Below, in pieces: positions 25,807 through 35,814 of a DNA stretch of 64,000 nucleotides. Position 1 is the first letter of the stretch, and each line of letters starts with the position of its first letter. The stretch spans positions 1 through 64,000 of the forward strand of contig NZ_JAPLET010000009.1 in the NCBI RefSeq assembly GCF_026391055.1, read 5' to 3'. Position numbers and translations under genes: made by a program. The DNA is from Spirosoma sp. Lineage in GTDB: Bacteria; Bacteroidota; Bacteroidia; Cytophagales; Spirosomataceae. The notes beneath the pieces were generated by a model that searched no databases, was not told the DNA's origin, and worked only from the letters and a program-made list of their open reading frames with translations.

Positions 25807-26990
25807 ACGCAGATCAATTGATCTGCCGGGCGCTTGTCTTGAAGGTAGCCAGCAGGTGTAACTTAAATTGTAGCTACTGTTATGTATATAACCAAGGAGA
25901 CCGAACGTATCGTTTTCAGCCGGTAGTCATGACCCAGTCTGTTCAGTCATCATTGCTTAACAGAGTAGAGGAATATTGCCTAGAATACAATCTGACTTCC
26001 TTCTCGTTCATTTTTCATGGTGGAGAACCTTTATTAGCAGGAGCAGACTTCTTCAAAGCTTTCGTGCGTAACGCCAATCGTCAACTAATGAACAGTAAGA
26101 TTCACCCTTACTTTTTTATGCAGACAAACGGAACACTATTATCAGAAGACTGGTGTCAGTTGCTGAATGAACTAAATATTTCCGTTGGAATAAGCATTGA
26201 TGGTGACCCGCAAACGCATGACAAACACCGTGTAGACCACGCGGGACGAGGCTCTTATGCTTTGGTATCTCGGAAAACAAAATTGGCCATGCACCTACTA
26301 CGTAACCGGCCAGGTATTATAACTGTGATTGATCCATTAACAAATCCGAGCGAAGTCTATGCCCACTGGAAGTTACTAAGCGCATTGGCCGTTGGTCTAC
26401 AGCTACCTTACGCTACGAATGACGTCCCTCCGAGCAGACCCTCGCTATCAGCTTATGGCGATTGGTTAATTAAATTATTTGATATATGGTTTGAAGACCA
26501 AGCGTTAGAAAAACCTTCGATCGGTTTGTTTCGGCAAATGATCGAGCTTATCCTAGGTATTGATCACGGATGGGAACATCTGGGCCAGCAGGGGCCAGCC
26601 TATTTTGTCATTGAAACAGATGGTGGTATTGAACCTAATGGATCCTTAAAACTTTGCGGTGATGGCTTTACCAAGTTAGGCCTAAACGTATTAGATACGC
26701 CCCTGAAGGATGTTTCTAAAAATGGGCTTTTCGAACAGTTTTTAGGCAATCGTTATGCCTTACCGACTGTTTGTCAGCAGTGTTCAGTAGTCAGCGTATG
26801 CGGGGGGGGGCTATTAGCTAATCGTTATAGTCAGCATAACGGGTTTAATAATTCGTCCGTGTATTGTCAGGACTTATATAGGCTTATCCAGCATATTAAC
26901 TGGCGGCTTAAAGATAGTTTGGCAACGAAAACTAAATATAGTTCAAACCGCAACCATGAAACGCAGTTACAAATTTCACCGGCAGCTTGA
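25803..26990 (+). CDS. FxsB-like radical SAM/SPASM peptide maturase
   Basis: A 395-residue radical SAM enzyme. Cys19, Cys23 and Cys26 (CNLNCSYCYVYNQGD) bind the SAM cluster, and FHGGEPLL near residue 75 is the SAM-contacting motif. The C-terminal SPASM-type region reads CQQCSVVSVCGGGLL and then NNSSVYCQDL, matching the layout of the FxsB/SAM-7-link family, whose members form cyclophane or related crosslinks on precursor peptides. It is translationally coupled to the second small gene by ATGA, and its last 35 bp overlap the C39 exporter. The product chemistry on the upstream peptides is inferred. Confidence 0.82.
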   Translation: MNADQLICRALVLKVASRCNLNCSYCYVYNQGDRTYRFQPVVMTQSVQSSLLNRVEEYCLEYNLTSFSFIFHGGEPLLAGADFFKAFVRNANRQLMNSKIHPYFFMQTNGTLLSEDWCQLLNELNISVGISIDGDPQTHDKHRVDHAGRGSYALVSRKTKLAMHLLRNRPGIITVIDPLTNPSEVYAHWKLLSALAVGLQLPYATNDVPPSRPSLSAYGDWLIKLFDIWFEDQALEKPSIGLFRQMIELILGIDHGWEHLGQQGPAYFVIETDGGIEPNGSLKLCGDGFTKLGLNVLDTPLKDVSKNGLFEQFLGNRYALPTVCQQCSVVSVCGGGLLANRYSQHNGFNNSSVYCQDLYRLIQHINWRLKDSLATKTKYSSNRNHETQLQISPAA

Positions 26991-29250
26991 TTACATGGAC
27001 TGCGGTCCAACCTGCCTCAAAATGGTGGCTTCTCATTTTGGACGCGAGTATTCTCTTGATTACTTGCGCGCGAAATCACATATAACACGCCAAGGCGTTA
27101 GCCTGCTCAGTTTAAGCAACGCTGCCGAACAATTAGGTTTTAAGACGTTACCGGTCAAATTAACTATAAAACAACTTAACGAAGAAGTACCATTACCTTG
27201 TATTTTACACTGGAACCAAGAGCATTTTGTTGTTCTATACGATGTTCATTCTCCTTGGCTAGGACTAACGTTATCAAAAAATAAGGAGAAGTATATTATA
27301 GCTGATCCAGGTCACAATCTGGTGGCCGTGGATGAAACCATCCTAGAAAAATGTTGGCTTAGTACAGCCGATCAAAAAGGTGTAGCGCTCCTGCTAGAAC
27401 CTACAGCCGACTTTTACAATAAGCAAGAAGAAGGGCCTGTCAAACGCACAGGTGGTTTTGCTTTCTTATTTCAGTATCTAATTCCTTATCGAAGTTATTT
27501 GCTTCAGATAGTTTTAGGGATGATCATCAGTAGTTTATTGCTATTAGTCTTCCCGTTTCTTACGCAAAGTTTGGTTGATCATGGGATTCAGAGGCAGAAT
27601 TTTTCCTTCATCCATCTCGTCTTGGGCGCTCAACTGGTACTTTTTGCGGGCAGTATAGGAGTGGATCTAATTCGTAACTGGATTTTGCTTCATATTAATA
27701 CCAGAATTAGCGTCACAATTATCTCTAACTTTTTGCTCAAGTTGATGAAATTGCCGATTAGCTTCTTCGAAGCGAAGAATATTGGCGATATTACTCAGCG
27801 CATTAGTGATCACAAGCGGATCGAACATTTCCTCACCGGCTCAACTCTTAATACTCTTTTTTCTCTCGTAAATTTATTGATTTTTTCAGTCGTTCTTGGC
27901 ACATATAATCTGGAAATACTTTACGTTTTTCTTGTAGGAAGCGGCTTATCTCTAAGTTGGATTTTGCTTTTTTTGAAACGTCGAAAAGAACTCGATTACG
28001 CTCGATTTCAACGAATGAGAGAGAATCAAAACAGCATTTACGAGATGATCACTGGCATGCCTGAAATCAAACTTAATAATTGCGAGCGCGCCCGGCGCTG
28101 GGATTGGGAGCGAATCCAAGCTAAGCTCTTCAAAATAAGTATAAAAAGCCTGGCTTTGGAGCAATATCAGGAAGTAGGATCGTCATTTCTAACTCAATTA
28201 AAGAATATTATTATTTCTTACCTTGCCGCGATGGCCGTCATTCACCACGAGATCACCCTCGGGATTATGTTGAGTGTCTCATATATCGTTGGCCAAATGA
28301 ACGGCCCGTTAGCTCAACTCATCACCTTTATCCGAAGCGTTCAGGATGCTAAAATCAGTCTCGAACGATTAAGCGAAATTCATGACCGCCCTGATGAAGA
28401 ATTAGATGAAGATCATAATACAGTGCAGGCCGATGAGTTCCCGCAAACTGGGTATGCCGGGATCGAATTCCGCCAAGGGCCCCTTCGTGGCCTTAGTGAC
28501 CAACCTAAATTAGGAATTACTCTAAAAGAGGTTTCATTTCGGTACGGCGGCCCGCAAGGCCCTTTAGTCATTAACCAATTGAACCTTCATATTCCTCAAG
28601 GTAAAGTGACTGCGATTGTAGGAGCAAGTGGCAGTGGGAAAACAACACTCCTGAAGCTACTACTCAAATTTTATCAACCTTCTGAGGGAGAGATACAGAT
28701 TAATGGGGCTGACCTGAATGGTCTCTCTGCTCGTTCCTGGCGTAAGTTATGCGGCACAGTAATGCAAGACGGTTACATTTTTTCGGATACGATAGTTCGT
28801 AACATTGCTGTGGACGGTACACGTGTTGATGGTGAACGGTTAGCCAATGCCCTTCATACGTCGAATCTAGACGCGTACGTAAAACGGTTACCATTAGGGC
28901 TAACGACAAAAATCGGTAGTACTGGCTCCGGCCTAAGCGGAGGGCAACGACAACGGGTTTTTATTGCGAGGGCCGTTTACAAAAATCCAAAATATCTCTT
29001 CTTTGACGAAGCTACTAGCGCTCTAGACGCCAATAATGAAAAAGTCATTATGGAAAATCTTGATCATTTTTTTGAAGGACGAACCGTAATCGTGATAGCT
29101 CACCGGCTTAGTACAGTTAAAAGTGCGGATCAGATTGTTGTAATGGACCAGGGACGAGTAAAAGAGCAAGGGACTCATAATGAACTAATTGCTCTTCGCG
29201 GTCAATATTTTGAATTAGTTAAGAACCAACTAGAAATTGAAACAGCTTAA
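26956..29250 (+). CDS. C39 peptidase-domain ABC exporter
   Basis: A 764-residue PCAT-type protein. The N-terminal C39 domain has Cys16 (MDCGPTC), His90 (NQEHFVVL) and Asp117 (IADPGH), so it should cleave after double-glycine leaders. A membrane domain covers about 160-450, and the ATPase begins with Walker A GASGSGKTT near 556. LSGGQRQRVF near 660 and FFDEATSALD near 681 complete it. It cuts the leader and exports the mature peptide across the inner membrane. Four peptides in this cluster carry GG motifs, so one exporter could serve them all. It overlaps the maturase gene by 35 bp. Confidence 0.93.
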   Translation: MKRSYKFHRQLDYMDCGPTCLKMVASHFGREYSLDYLRAKSHITRQGVSLLSLSNAAEQLGFKTLPVKLTIKQLNEEVPLPCILHWNQEHFVVLYDVHSPWLGLTLSKNKEKYIIADPGHNLVAVDETILEKCWLSTADQKGVALLLEPTADFYNKQEEGPVKRTGGFAFLFQYLIPYRSYLLQIVLGMIISSLLLLVFPFLTQSLVDHGIQRQNFSFIHLVLGAQLVLFAGSIGVDLIRNWILLHINTRISVTIISNFLLKLMKLPISFFEAKNIGDITQRISDHKRIEHFLTGSTLNTLFSLVNLLIFSVVLGTYNLEILYVFLVGSGLSLSWILLFLKRRKELDYARFQRMRENQNSIYEMITGMPEIKLNNCERARRWDWERIQAKLFKISIKSLALEQYQEVGSSFLTQLKNIIISYLAAMAVIHHEITLGIMLSVSYIVGQMNGPLAQLITFIRSVQDAKISLERLSEIHDRPDEELDEDHNTVQADEFPQTGYAGIEFRQGPLRGLSDQPKLGITLKEVSFRYGGPQGPLVINQLNLHIPQGKVTAIVGASGSGKTTLLKLLLKFYQPSEGEIQINGADLNGLSARSWRKLCGTVMQDGYIFSDTIVRNIAVDGTRVDGERLANALHTSNLDAYVKRLPLGLTTKIGSTGSGLSGGQRQRVFIARAVYKNPKYLFFDEATSALDANNEKVIMENLDHFFEGRTVIVIAHRLSTVKSADQIVVMDQGRVKEQGTHNELIALRGQYFELVKNQLEIETA

Positions 29251-29261
29251 CTGGTTATAAT

Positions 29262-29969
29262 ATGTCAAACGAACATGAGTTCCCTAATGATGAAATACAG
29301 GAAATTATCGGCCAAATTCCCCCATGGATTGTTAGATGGGGAATTACAACCTTAAGTATAGTCTTCCTTCTTTTTATTGCCTGCTCATTTATTATTCGGT
29401 TTCCAGAGACGGTTCCTGCGAAGGTCACCATAAGTAATAAAGTGCAACCTTTTCGAGTGAGTTGGTATCGAAATGGACCTCATGAACATGTACTTTATGT
29501 AAAAGAGGGTCAGTCAGTTAAAATAGGTGATACACTTCTCATTGAACGAAGCCTTATAGACCAATCACTTACACCTGTAATTAATTCTGTTAATGGCCGA
29601 GTCTTGCTTGTAAAAGGGACTGCCGAGGAGGCTCGGAAAACAACTCTAATTGTAACCCCTTCTCTGCACGAATTTGAAAGTCAAGCTATCTTGTCACCAA
29701 CTGTATACGGAAATGTTCACGAAGGTCAGCGGATTCTAATCAATTTAGATGCCTTCCCTGCTAATGAATTTGGGCTATTAGAAGGCGTTTTGATCGAAAA
29801 AATACCAGTTTTGATTAAAGGCAACTATCGAGTCCGAGTCCGACTCTCAAATGGCTTTATAACTACTAATCACAAACAAATCCCCAGTCAGCCTGTGCTG
29901 ATGGCTACTGGAGAAATAATTTTAGATGAAACGACACTATTTCACAAAATATTTGGCGCTATCTTCTAA
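29262..29969 (+). CDS. Short HlyD-like membrane fusion protein
   Basis: A 235-residue protein with one transmembrane span at about residues 29-49 after an N-terminal QEIIGQIPPWIVRWG, the standard start of Bacteroidota exporter adaptors. The following region VRWYRNGPHEHVLYVKEGQ-type biotinyl-like fold and the C-terminal barrel-like segment are recognisable. The long coiled-coil hairpin of full HlyD proteins (usually 400 or more residues) is missing. It starts 11 bp after the ABC exporter and is probably its partner in the periplasm. The lack of a hairpin suggests it does not itself contact an outer membrane TolC channel in the usual way. Confidence 0.7.
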   Translation: MSNEHEFPNDEIQEIIGQIPPWIVRWGITTLSIVFLLFIACSFIIRFPETVPAKVTISNKVQPFRVSWYRNGPHEHVLYVKEGQSVKIGDTLLIERSLIDQSLTPVINSVNGRVLLVKGTAEEARKTTLIVTPSLHEFESQAILSPTVYGNVHEGQRILINLDAFPANEFGLLEGVLIEKIPVLIKGNYRVRVRLSNGFITTNHKQIPSQPVLMATGEIILDETTLFHKIFGAIF

Positions 29970-29999
29970 AAGCTTTTGCCGACCGATTTGAAACGTCAG

Positions 30000-32900
30000 T
30001 TAATCCGTTTGACGAGCACGCTTTGAATCATATAATTTCGCTAGACAGTGATAGATAACTAACTCATAAATACGCTGTTTCGATGGGAACACTCGGTTAA
30101 TAGCCATGTGAATCAAACTAGTAAGTAAACTACATAACGTTGTCATATCACTTACTTGGTTGCTTAGTTCATATAATTGAGTGATTAAAAAGCTCTCTTC
30201 ATTTTGGTTCCCCCAGTTAGTAAATGTCTCATCAAAGGATTGTTGAATAAGGGACTGGTACTGCCTGTATTTCACATTGATCTGCCGACGAAGCAGTGTT
30301 GTTCCCTCAAATTCATTGAAAAAATTATCCTTAAGTTGATTCATAAGAATACTTCGTTCATCGATCGACATATTCACGCCGTTTAAGTATGTATCGATTT
30401 TACGAATCGCAAATAGAAATCGTAGATCTTCATTGACCGAATTTCCTGTTTGAGTTAAAAAAGATAGTGTTATTAAGCTATCTGCATGGAAAATAGATTC
30501 ACACAACACGATGTGAGCGGCACCATATCGTTCGATTTCCCGTTGGTACGTATCTGCTTGAATACGGTGTACAACTCCGTTATGAATAGGTACTTGCAAC
30601 GCACTTTCCATCATTTTGATTACGTGGCTGTAAAAGCCTAAATGCGGATTGCCTCGAAAGCGTAGGCGAAGATGCGGATCAGGATCTGCATATCGTATGA
30701 AAAAAAATGCCTCGATAATATTCTTCTCAAACAAGTGTTGAATTGTTGGATACAAAAATTGAGTCAGCAAAGAGTCTGACATTTTTTCTCCAGTATATAT
30801 TTTTAAGTAAAGCCATTCGCTCCCGACTGAAAATCGTTGGGTTGGTGGCTGATATGTGTTTGTAACTAAACCTGGCAGGGGAGAAACGCTGTCGTTTCGA
30901 AAAGGAATAATTAACTCATGGGTATACCGTTCCTTTTTGATTCCCAGAGGACAGAGGCTATCAGTAGCCAAAAATTCAATAATTTTTAACGTTTTATGTT
31001 TCCGAATCTCTCGAATTAACAAGTCTAATGATTCAGGAATATGCATTGAGATTAATAATTCATTATCTCCTTGGGCGATGACAAACTGGTCAGGAATGCG
31101 CAAAGCCGTTAGTTGAGCTACCAATCGTAAAGGATTTGCTTCGTTCAATAAATCACAGCGGAGTTGCCAAGTAGCTCGACTAATGATAATGTTTTGGTAC
31201 GTAACCCTGGGCAAAAATTCTTGCTCGGCCAGGACACCCCAATTCCAGCTTAAATTTAGTTGGGAATCTTGTTGTTGAAGGTCACACAAAAACTGATAGA
31301 TCGGTAAGCCTAGCCGCCAATTGTGGGCGTTGGTTAATCGCGGAACAACGCGTTTGTTTAACCGTCTTGACCGAAGGATAATGCGATTATTCCGAATCGA
31401 TACCATTAAATCGGTTACTAATAATTGATTAGCGGGTTCGACTGAAGATTTGCCAAGGTATGGAATCTCATAAGTATACATGACGGGCCTGGTTAAAATA
31501 TTGCCCGCTCGATCTTCTGGCAGGTGAATAACTTCTGCCAGCACTATGTGTTCTTGATACTCTTCTTCTCTGATAATTCCTTTTTGAATACTGTTTGCCA
31601 GTTCAGGATGGCCTTCCCCAAACCGGCTGATTAGATTAAATGCTGAAGGTCCCTGACAAGCATGAAGATAAAATAAATACGTCCCCTCATCAATTTCTTT
31701 AGCTGAGTTCGCCAGCAAAGAACCAAAGACGAAAAAGCTGCTGGGCAATGAGTTTGGAGGTCCTTTTCTTGAATGTATGTATGATAAATCAGCATCAGTC
31801 AAGGTTATCTCCATCTTATTAGTTCGCAATGTTGCCGCATACTTGTCCATCACCAACGACTGCCACCAATCCCAAACTGCTACAGGTGAGGTTTCTTTAA
31901 CGGGTAAGCTTAGGTCGTCTACTAAGGGAGCATAGCCAATTCCCATCACTGAATTTTGGCCATAACCTATGCCGAACTCTTGGTCCAGTACATGGGCTAA
32001 AGGCACTTCTTCGTCTTCGTAACGATTGTAAAACCGTCGTTTAAATTCGTCTAAATGGACATTTTGACGTGGATTATTAAGAGCCAATAGCTTTTCAATA
32101 CTCTGTTGTATTTTTTTAATGAGTCGATCTCCTAGCTGAATTGTATCGGATTTGTAAAAAGAATCTACTTGAATGAGATTCGTAATTTTTAAGCTGGGAT
32201 ATTGCTCCGTAAACCAGTGTTGAATTTGATCGTATACTTGGATCGAACCTGGCTCTTTAAGTAAAGATTCGAGTTCTTTTAACGGATCGACATAGATTGC
32301 ACTTCCAGATATCGTGTCAAATCGATTAATGAGTTCACCTACCAAATTAGAGCCCGTGATTGCAGGATCAATATCAAATGTAAGTAATTGACTATCAATA
32401 ATCTGCTCTAGATATCCGATAGCTTCACTTTCCTCTATGCCCATGGCAACGAGTTCGCCTGTTAATTGGCCAAAAGTGAGGCCCGATCGAGCTACAAGTA
32501 ACAGATGATCCAAGTAGATATCACCTTCTACAGCGCTAATGTAATAATGCTGTTCTGTTGAATCACGTTGACGCTCAATGTATCGATATGAACTTCCAAT
32601 CTGATATAAGGATGAGTTCGGAAATACGTTTAAGTGTGAGCGTAGTTCTGTTTGTTGAATGAGGTTATCACGAATCCCAAACAAACAGTCAATATCTAAT
32701 CGTGTATTAGTGGAAACAGAGTTAATGCTACCCGGCTGTAGTTGAGTACTTACTCCAAATGAGCCTACTGCACACCCAGCTAGTAGCCCAAAAGGAGTGC
32801 TTCGTGTACACATTCGGATCGCATATTTATGTAGGGTGACTAACAGTTTATCTTTCTCAGGTATAGTTTTTCCCGCGAGCCAATCTTGCAGACGTTGATG

Positions 32901-33068
32901 AAGTGATGATGAGCTAAGATAAATAGCCTGCTGCGGCAAAGGATCAGCATAAAATGTTTGTAATAGCTTTTCGAGCGGTTGCTTAGCTAATTGTGTATAA
33001 AGCTCGGCCAGCGTACTAATTGGATAAAGAGGCCGACGTAAGACAAAAAAATCTGAATGTTTAATCAT
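30000..33068 (-). CDS. Full-length LanB lantibiotic dehydratase, copy 1
   Basis: A 1022-residue class I lanthipeptide dehydratase. It begins SDFFVLRRPLYPI, has RMCTRSTPFGLLAGCAVG near residue 100 as part of the glutamylation domain, and ends in an elimination (SpaB-C/thiopeptide-type) domain from about 740 with WLYLKIYTG and RYADPDPHLRLRFRG. Such enzymes use glutamyl-tRNA to dehydrate Ser and Thr in a leader-bearing peptide. It is convergent with the exporter operon and divergent from the LytTR regulator. Its substrate is not adjacent; the Cys-free peptide at 35815 or the two at 44 kb are candidates. Confidence 0.92.
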   Translation of the reverse strand: MIKHSDFFVLRRPLYPISTLAELYTQLAKQPLEKLLQTFYADPLPQQAIYLSSSSLHQRLQDWLAGKTIPEKDKLLVTLHKYAIRMCTRSTPFGLLAGCAVGSFGVSTQLQPGSINSVSTNTRLDIDCLFGIRDNLIQQTELRSHLNVFPNSSLYQIGSSYRYIERQRDSTEQHYYISAVEGDIYLDHLLLVARSGLTFGQLTGELVAMGIEESEAIGYLEQIIDSQLLTFDIDPAITGSNLVGELINRFDTISGSAIYVDPLKELESLLKEPGSIQVYDQIQHWFTEQYPSLKITNLIQVDSFYKSDTIQLGDRLIKKIQQSIEKLLALNNPRQNVHLDEFKRRFYNRYEDEEVPLAHVLDQEFGIGYGQNSVMGIGYAPLVDDLSLPVKETSPVAVWDWWQSLVMDKYAATLRTNKMEITLTDADLSYIHSRKGPPNSLPSSFFVFGSLLANSAKEIDEGTYLFYLHACQGPSAFNLISRFGEGHPELANSIQKGIIREEEYQEHIVLAEVIHLPEDRAGNILTRPVMYTYEIPYLGKSSVEPANQLLVTDLMVSIRNNRIILRSRRLNKRVVPRLTNAHNWRLGLPIYQFLCDLQQQDSQLNLSWNWGVLAEQEFLPRVTYQNIIISRATWQLRCDLLNEANPLRLVAQLTALRIPDQFVIAQGDNELLISMHIPESLDLLIREIRKHKTLKIIEFLATDSLCPLGIKKERYTHELIIPFRNDSVSPLPGLVTNTYQPPTQRFSVGSEWLYLKIYTGEKMSDSLLTQFLYPTIQHLFEKNIIEAFFFIRYADPDPHLRLRFRGNPHLGFYSHVIKMMESALQVPIHNGVVHRIQADTYQREIERYGAAHIVLCESIFHADSLITLSFLTQTGNSVNEDLRFLFAIRKIDTYLNGVNMSIDERSILMNQLKDNFFNEFEGTTLLRRQINVKYRQYQSLIQQSFDETFTNWGNQNEESFLITQLYELSNQVSDMTTLCSLLTSLIHMAINRVFPSKQRIYELVIYHCLAKLYDSKRARQTD

Positions 33069-33136
33069 AAATTATCTTTATTATTGACTTATCTGAAACG
33101 TATGGATAAACTTGGAGTAGACAATTATTGGAAATC

Positions 33137-33206
33137 AGTTTAACTACAATAGCACAAACTTTAATCTCTACTCTTTACTACCAGTATAGTTTAACTACTC
33201 TTTACT
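33137..33206. promoter_or_regulatory. Nested direct repeats in the LanB1/LytTR divergent promoter
   Basis: AGTTTAACTAC occurs at 33137-33147 and 33188-33198. TACTCTTTACT occurs at 33169-33179 and 33196-33206. The second copies overlap each other. These short repeats lie in the intergenic region of 351 bp between the two divergent genes and may bind the LytTR regulator. Confidence 0.45.
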
Positions 33207-33419
33207 TCTCTGTACTCAGTTACATTGATGAGTAACTAAATGTTAAGTAGTAAGTAAAACTGATTCGTTTTACTACTGCCTTTAGCCCACATTTAAATGA
33301 ATTATAACAAATATCGATTGTGAACCAATTAGCATCGCACCATTAATAACATGCTGTGTATGTTCACAGTTTAATATGTCTCTTGAACAGAAATATAGTT
33401 GTTCAAATCCTCTACTTAT

Positions 33420-34226
33420 ATGTCGAACACATTGCGTTGCTTTCTGATTGATGATGATCCGGCTGCCCATCTCGTTATAGCCAACTACATAAGTCGCGTT
33501 TCGTACCTTGAGCTGGTTGGTCAAAGTACGGATTCTATTGAGGCATTATTACTTGTTCAACAGCTTAAGCCAGACATCTTGTTTTTAGATGTAGAAATGC
33601 CAGAGGTGACAGGGATGGATTTCATAAAGGCTCTTCCAGCGCCTTATCCTCAAATTGTGATGGTGACAGGTTCACCACAGTTCGCTGCTGAAACCTATAA
33701 TTTTGACATTGCCCATTATCTTCTCAAGCCTGTTCGATTCGAAAAGTTCATTCAAGCTGTTCAGCGAATTGTGGGTCGTTTACATTTTATTCAACCTCTA
33801 ACCCCACAGGAACCACCAGTGCTTGTAGAGGCTAACACGCCTGTATTAGATGAGAACATGGTAGAAGTAAGTAAGCATTTGAATGAGTCCAACTTGAATA
33901 AATCGTCACCATACTTCTTAATTAAAGAAAGTAAGAAACTAATTCGTGTGTCTCCTGACGAAATTGTATTTATTGAGGGGATGAAAGATTATCTGAAATT
34001 ACATCTTGACTCTAGAGTAATTGTTGCTCACATGACTATGGCGCGCCTGGAAGACGTTCTTCCTGAGGGTCAGTTTCTTCGGGTAAATAGGTCATATATT
34101 GTTCGGAGGCAGGCTATCAAAGAAATTGACGGTAATAGGATCGTTACTATTAACGGGAAAATCGTTACCATCGGCATTACTTACCGAGAAACAATTATGC
34201 AGGAGCTGAAGCGGAATATTTTATGA
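33420..34226 (+). CDS. LytTR-family response regulator
   Basis: A 268-residue two-domain regulator. The receiver has the acidic pair DDD at 11-13, phospho-acceptor Asp57 (ILFLDVEMPEVTG) and Lys103 (LLKPVRF). A LytTR DNA-binding domain lies at about 165-268. The ATG at 33420 is preferred to a TTG seven codons upstream. Its last 4 bp overlap the kinase start (ATGA). It probably controls the peptide cluster by binding pairs of short direct repeats, as LytTR proteins do. Confidence 0.9.
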   Translation: MSNTLRCFLIDDDPAAHLVIANYISRVSYLELVGQSTDSIEALLLVQQLKPDILFLDVEMPEVTGMDFIKALPAPYPQIVMVTGSPQFAAETYNFDIAHYLLKPVRFEKFIQAVQRIVGRLHFIQPLTPQEPPVLVEANTPVLDENMVEVSKHLNESNLNKSSPYFLIKESKKLIRVSPDEIVFIEGMKDYLKLHLDSRVIVAHMTMARLEDVLPEGQFLRVNRSYIVRRQAIKEIDGNRIVTINGKIVTIGITYRETIMQELKRNIL

Positions 34227-35407
34227 AGCCATTTCTTCCGGAAAAAGTAGCCTACTATGTAGAAAAGTATCGCAAAGCCATCCATTTTATCCTGCATGCC
34301 CTGCTATGGGTATTTACTTGTACACTCGCTTTTTACACAGTTCCACTGGCATTCAAAGATAATAACCTTATTAATCGCTTCTTTACAGTACTTATAATTA
34401 GTCAAACTTTAGGGTATTTCTATTTAATGGGGTATTGGGTACTACCTGCTTACTTATATCAATTTCGTCCGTTTCCCTTATTAGCTTGTTCATTACTAAT
34501 CTTTTACCTAATATATCTTTCTAATTATGTCTCATTTGCCTTACTGGTTTCCTACAGCGATGGTATTAATAACCCACGTGAATACTTTATAGAACGTTGG
34601 TGGAATCAAATGCATGCCAATGGTTTATTAGGCCCTTTTAAAAACTTAACGCTAGCAGTTCAGAATTTTGTTTTCAGCCTTAACGTTTCGTTTAGCTATC
34701 TGGTACCTAAGCTAATAAAGGATTTTATCACAATTCGTGGTCGAACAGTACGCCTTGAGATTGCCAATTTACAACTACAGCAATCCTATTTAAAGCTGGA
34801 ACTCGAATTTTTGCGTTCTCAGATGAATCCTCACTTTTTATTCAACACACTCAATAGTATATACGCACGGATTTTTACGCTTGATGACACCGCTGCGGAT
34901 CTGGTCTTACGCCTATCTGAGTTGATGCGCTACAGTTTATACGAAGCCGGTGTAAATTCTATTGGCTTAGATCAAGAATTATCGTACATTCAAAACTATT
35001 TGATTCTTGAAAAGAATCGCCTGAGTAGTTACCCTATTGATATACAATTCCAGCAACTTGGTCAAAGTGAAGGTTTGCAAATTGCCCCGCTCATTCTTAT
35101 AGTTTTTGTTGAAAATGCCTTCAAGCATGGAGTTAAAAGTATGAGTATCCCTGGGGTTGTTTTTGTAAACGCTCACATAAACAACAATGAACTGACTTTT
35201 GTCGTCAGCAACAGTATTGTTGCAAACCGTACTACAAAAACGGTTCAGCAGCGTTCAGGCGGAATTGGCCTTAAAAACGTAAATCGTCGGCTAGAAAACT
35301 TATATAAAGATAGATATCAACTAGATGTTGTTTCAGAACCAGATCGTTATACAATTAAACTACTGATTAAATTAGAGCAATCATCAGGAGCGATCGATGC
35401 GCGATAG
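34223..35407 (+). CDS. LytS-type sensor histidine kinase
   Basis: A 394-residue membrane kinase. Four hydrophobic spans lie at about 22-45, 52-75, 86-110 and 142-165. A coiled segment leads to the His-kinase motif SQMNPHFLFNTLNSI with phospho-His204. The C-terminal ATPase has ENAFKHGVK and GGIGLKNVNRRL. It is coupled to the LytTR regulator by an ATGA overlap. No extracellular sensor domain is visible, so it may sense a signal within the membrane, possibly the peptide itself. Confidence 0.92.
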   Translation: MKPFLPEKVAYYVEKYRKAIHFILHALLWVFTCTLAFYTVPLAFKDNNLINRFFTVLIISQTLGYFYLMGYWVLPAYLYQFRPFPLLACSLLIFYLIYLSNYVSFALLVSYSDGINNPREYFIERWWNQMHANGLLGPFKNLTLAVQNFVFSLNVSFSYLVPKLIKDFITIRGRTVRLEIANLQLQQSYLKLELEFLRSQMNPHFLFNTLNSIYARIFTLDDTAADLVLRLSELMRYSLYEAGVNSIGLDQELSYIQNYLILEKNRLSSYPIDIQFQQLGQSEGLQIAPLILIVFVENAFKHGVKSMSIPGVVFVNAHINNNELTFVVSNSIVANRTTKTVQQRSGGIGLKNVNRRLENLYKDRYQLDVVSEPDRYTIKLLIKLEQSSGAIDAR

Positions 35408-35814
35408 AGCACTACGCTTTGGAGTAGTGGCCTAACTGCGTTAAATGATGCATACCATTTACATGGTATTAAAAGCTATCCCTGCAGGCATTGTGCCCAA
35501 ACGAAATAAGTCATGCGAAACAATCGTGCATGTACTCAGCACTACAGCATTATGACTGAGCCGAAACGTTTGGTAAAACTTACACCCACTAGATTCGTGA
35601 CCACTTGGTCAAAGAACAGATAGCTCTGATGATAATCAACGGTACAGTTGTACGTGATACGTCTAATACCCACTTTAATGAATTGGTCGAAATAAATCTG
35701 ATGTTTGTGGGTTAAACCTACTACGTTTGTAGATTTTTTTTGGGCATATTATTACTAATGTCCAAATTTGATTAATATTTCTCTTAATAACTCATGTTTT
35801 AACCTCTAACTCAT
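35408..35814. other. Gap before the Cys-free small peptide gene
   Basis: I see no supported gene. A 22-codon frame near 35552 (MTEPKRLVKLTPTRF) faintly resembles lanthipeptide leaders but is too short to call. Confidence 0.35.

Noticed and set aside
33411-33420. GTTCAAATCC resembles a tRNA T-loop
   Set aside because: No acceptor, D or anticodon stem can be built around it, and it sits at the start of the response regulator gene.
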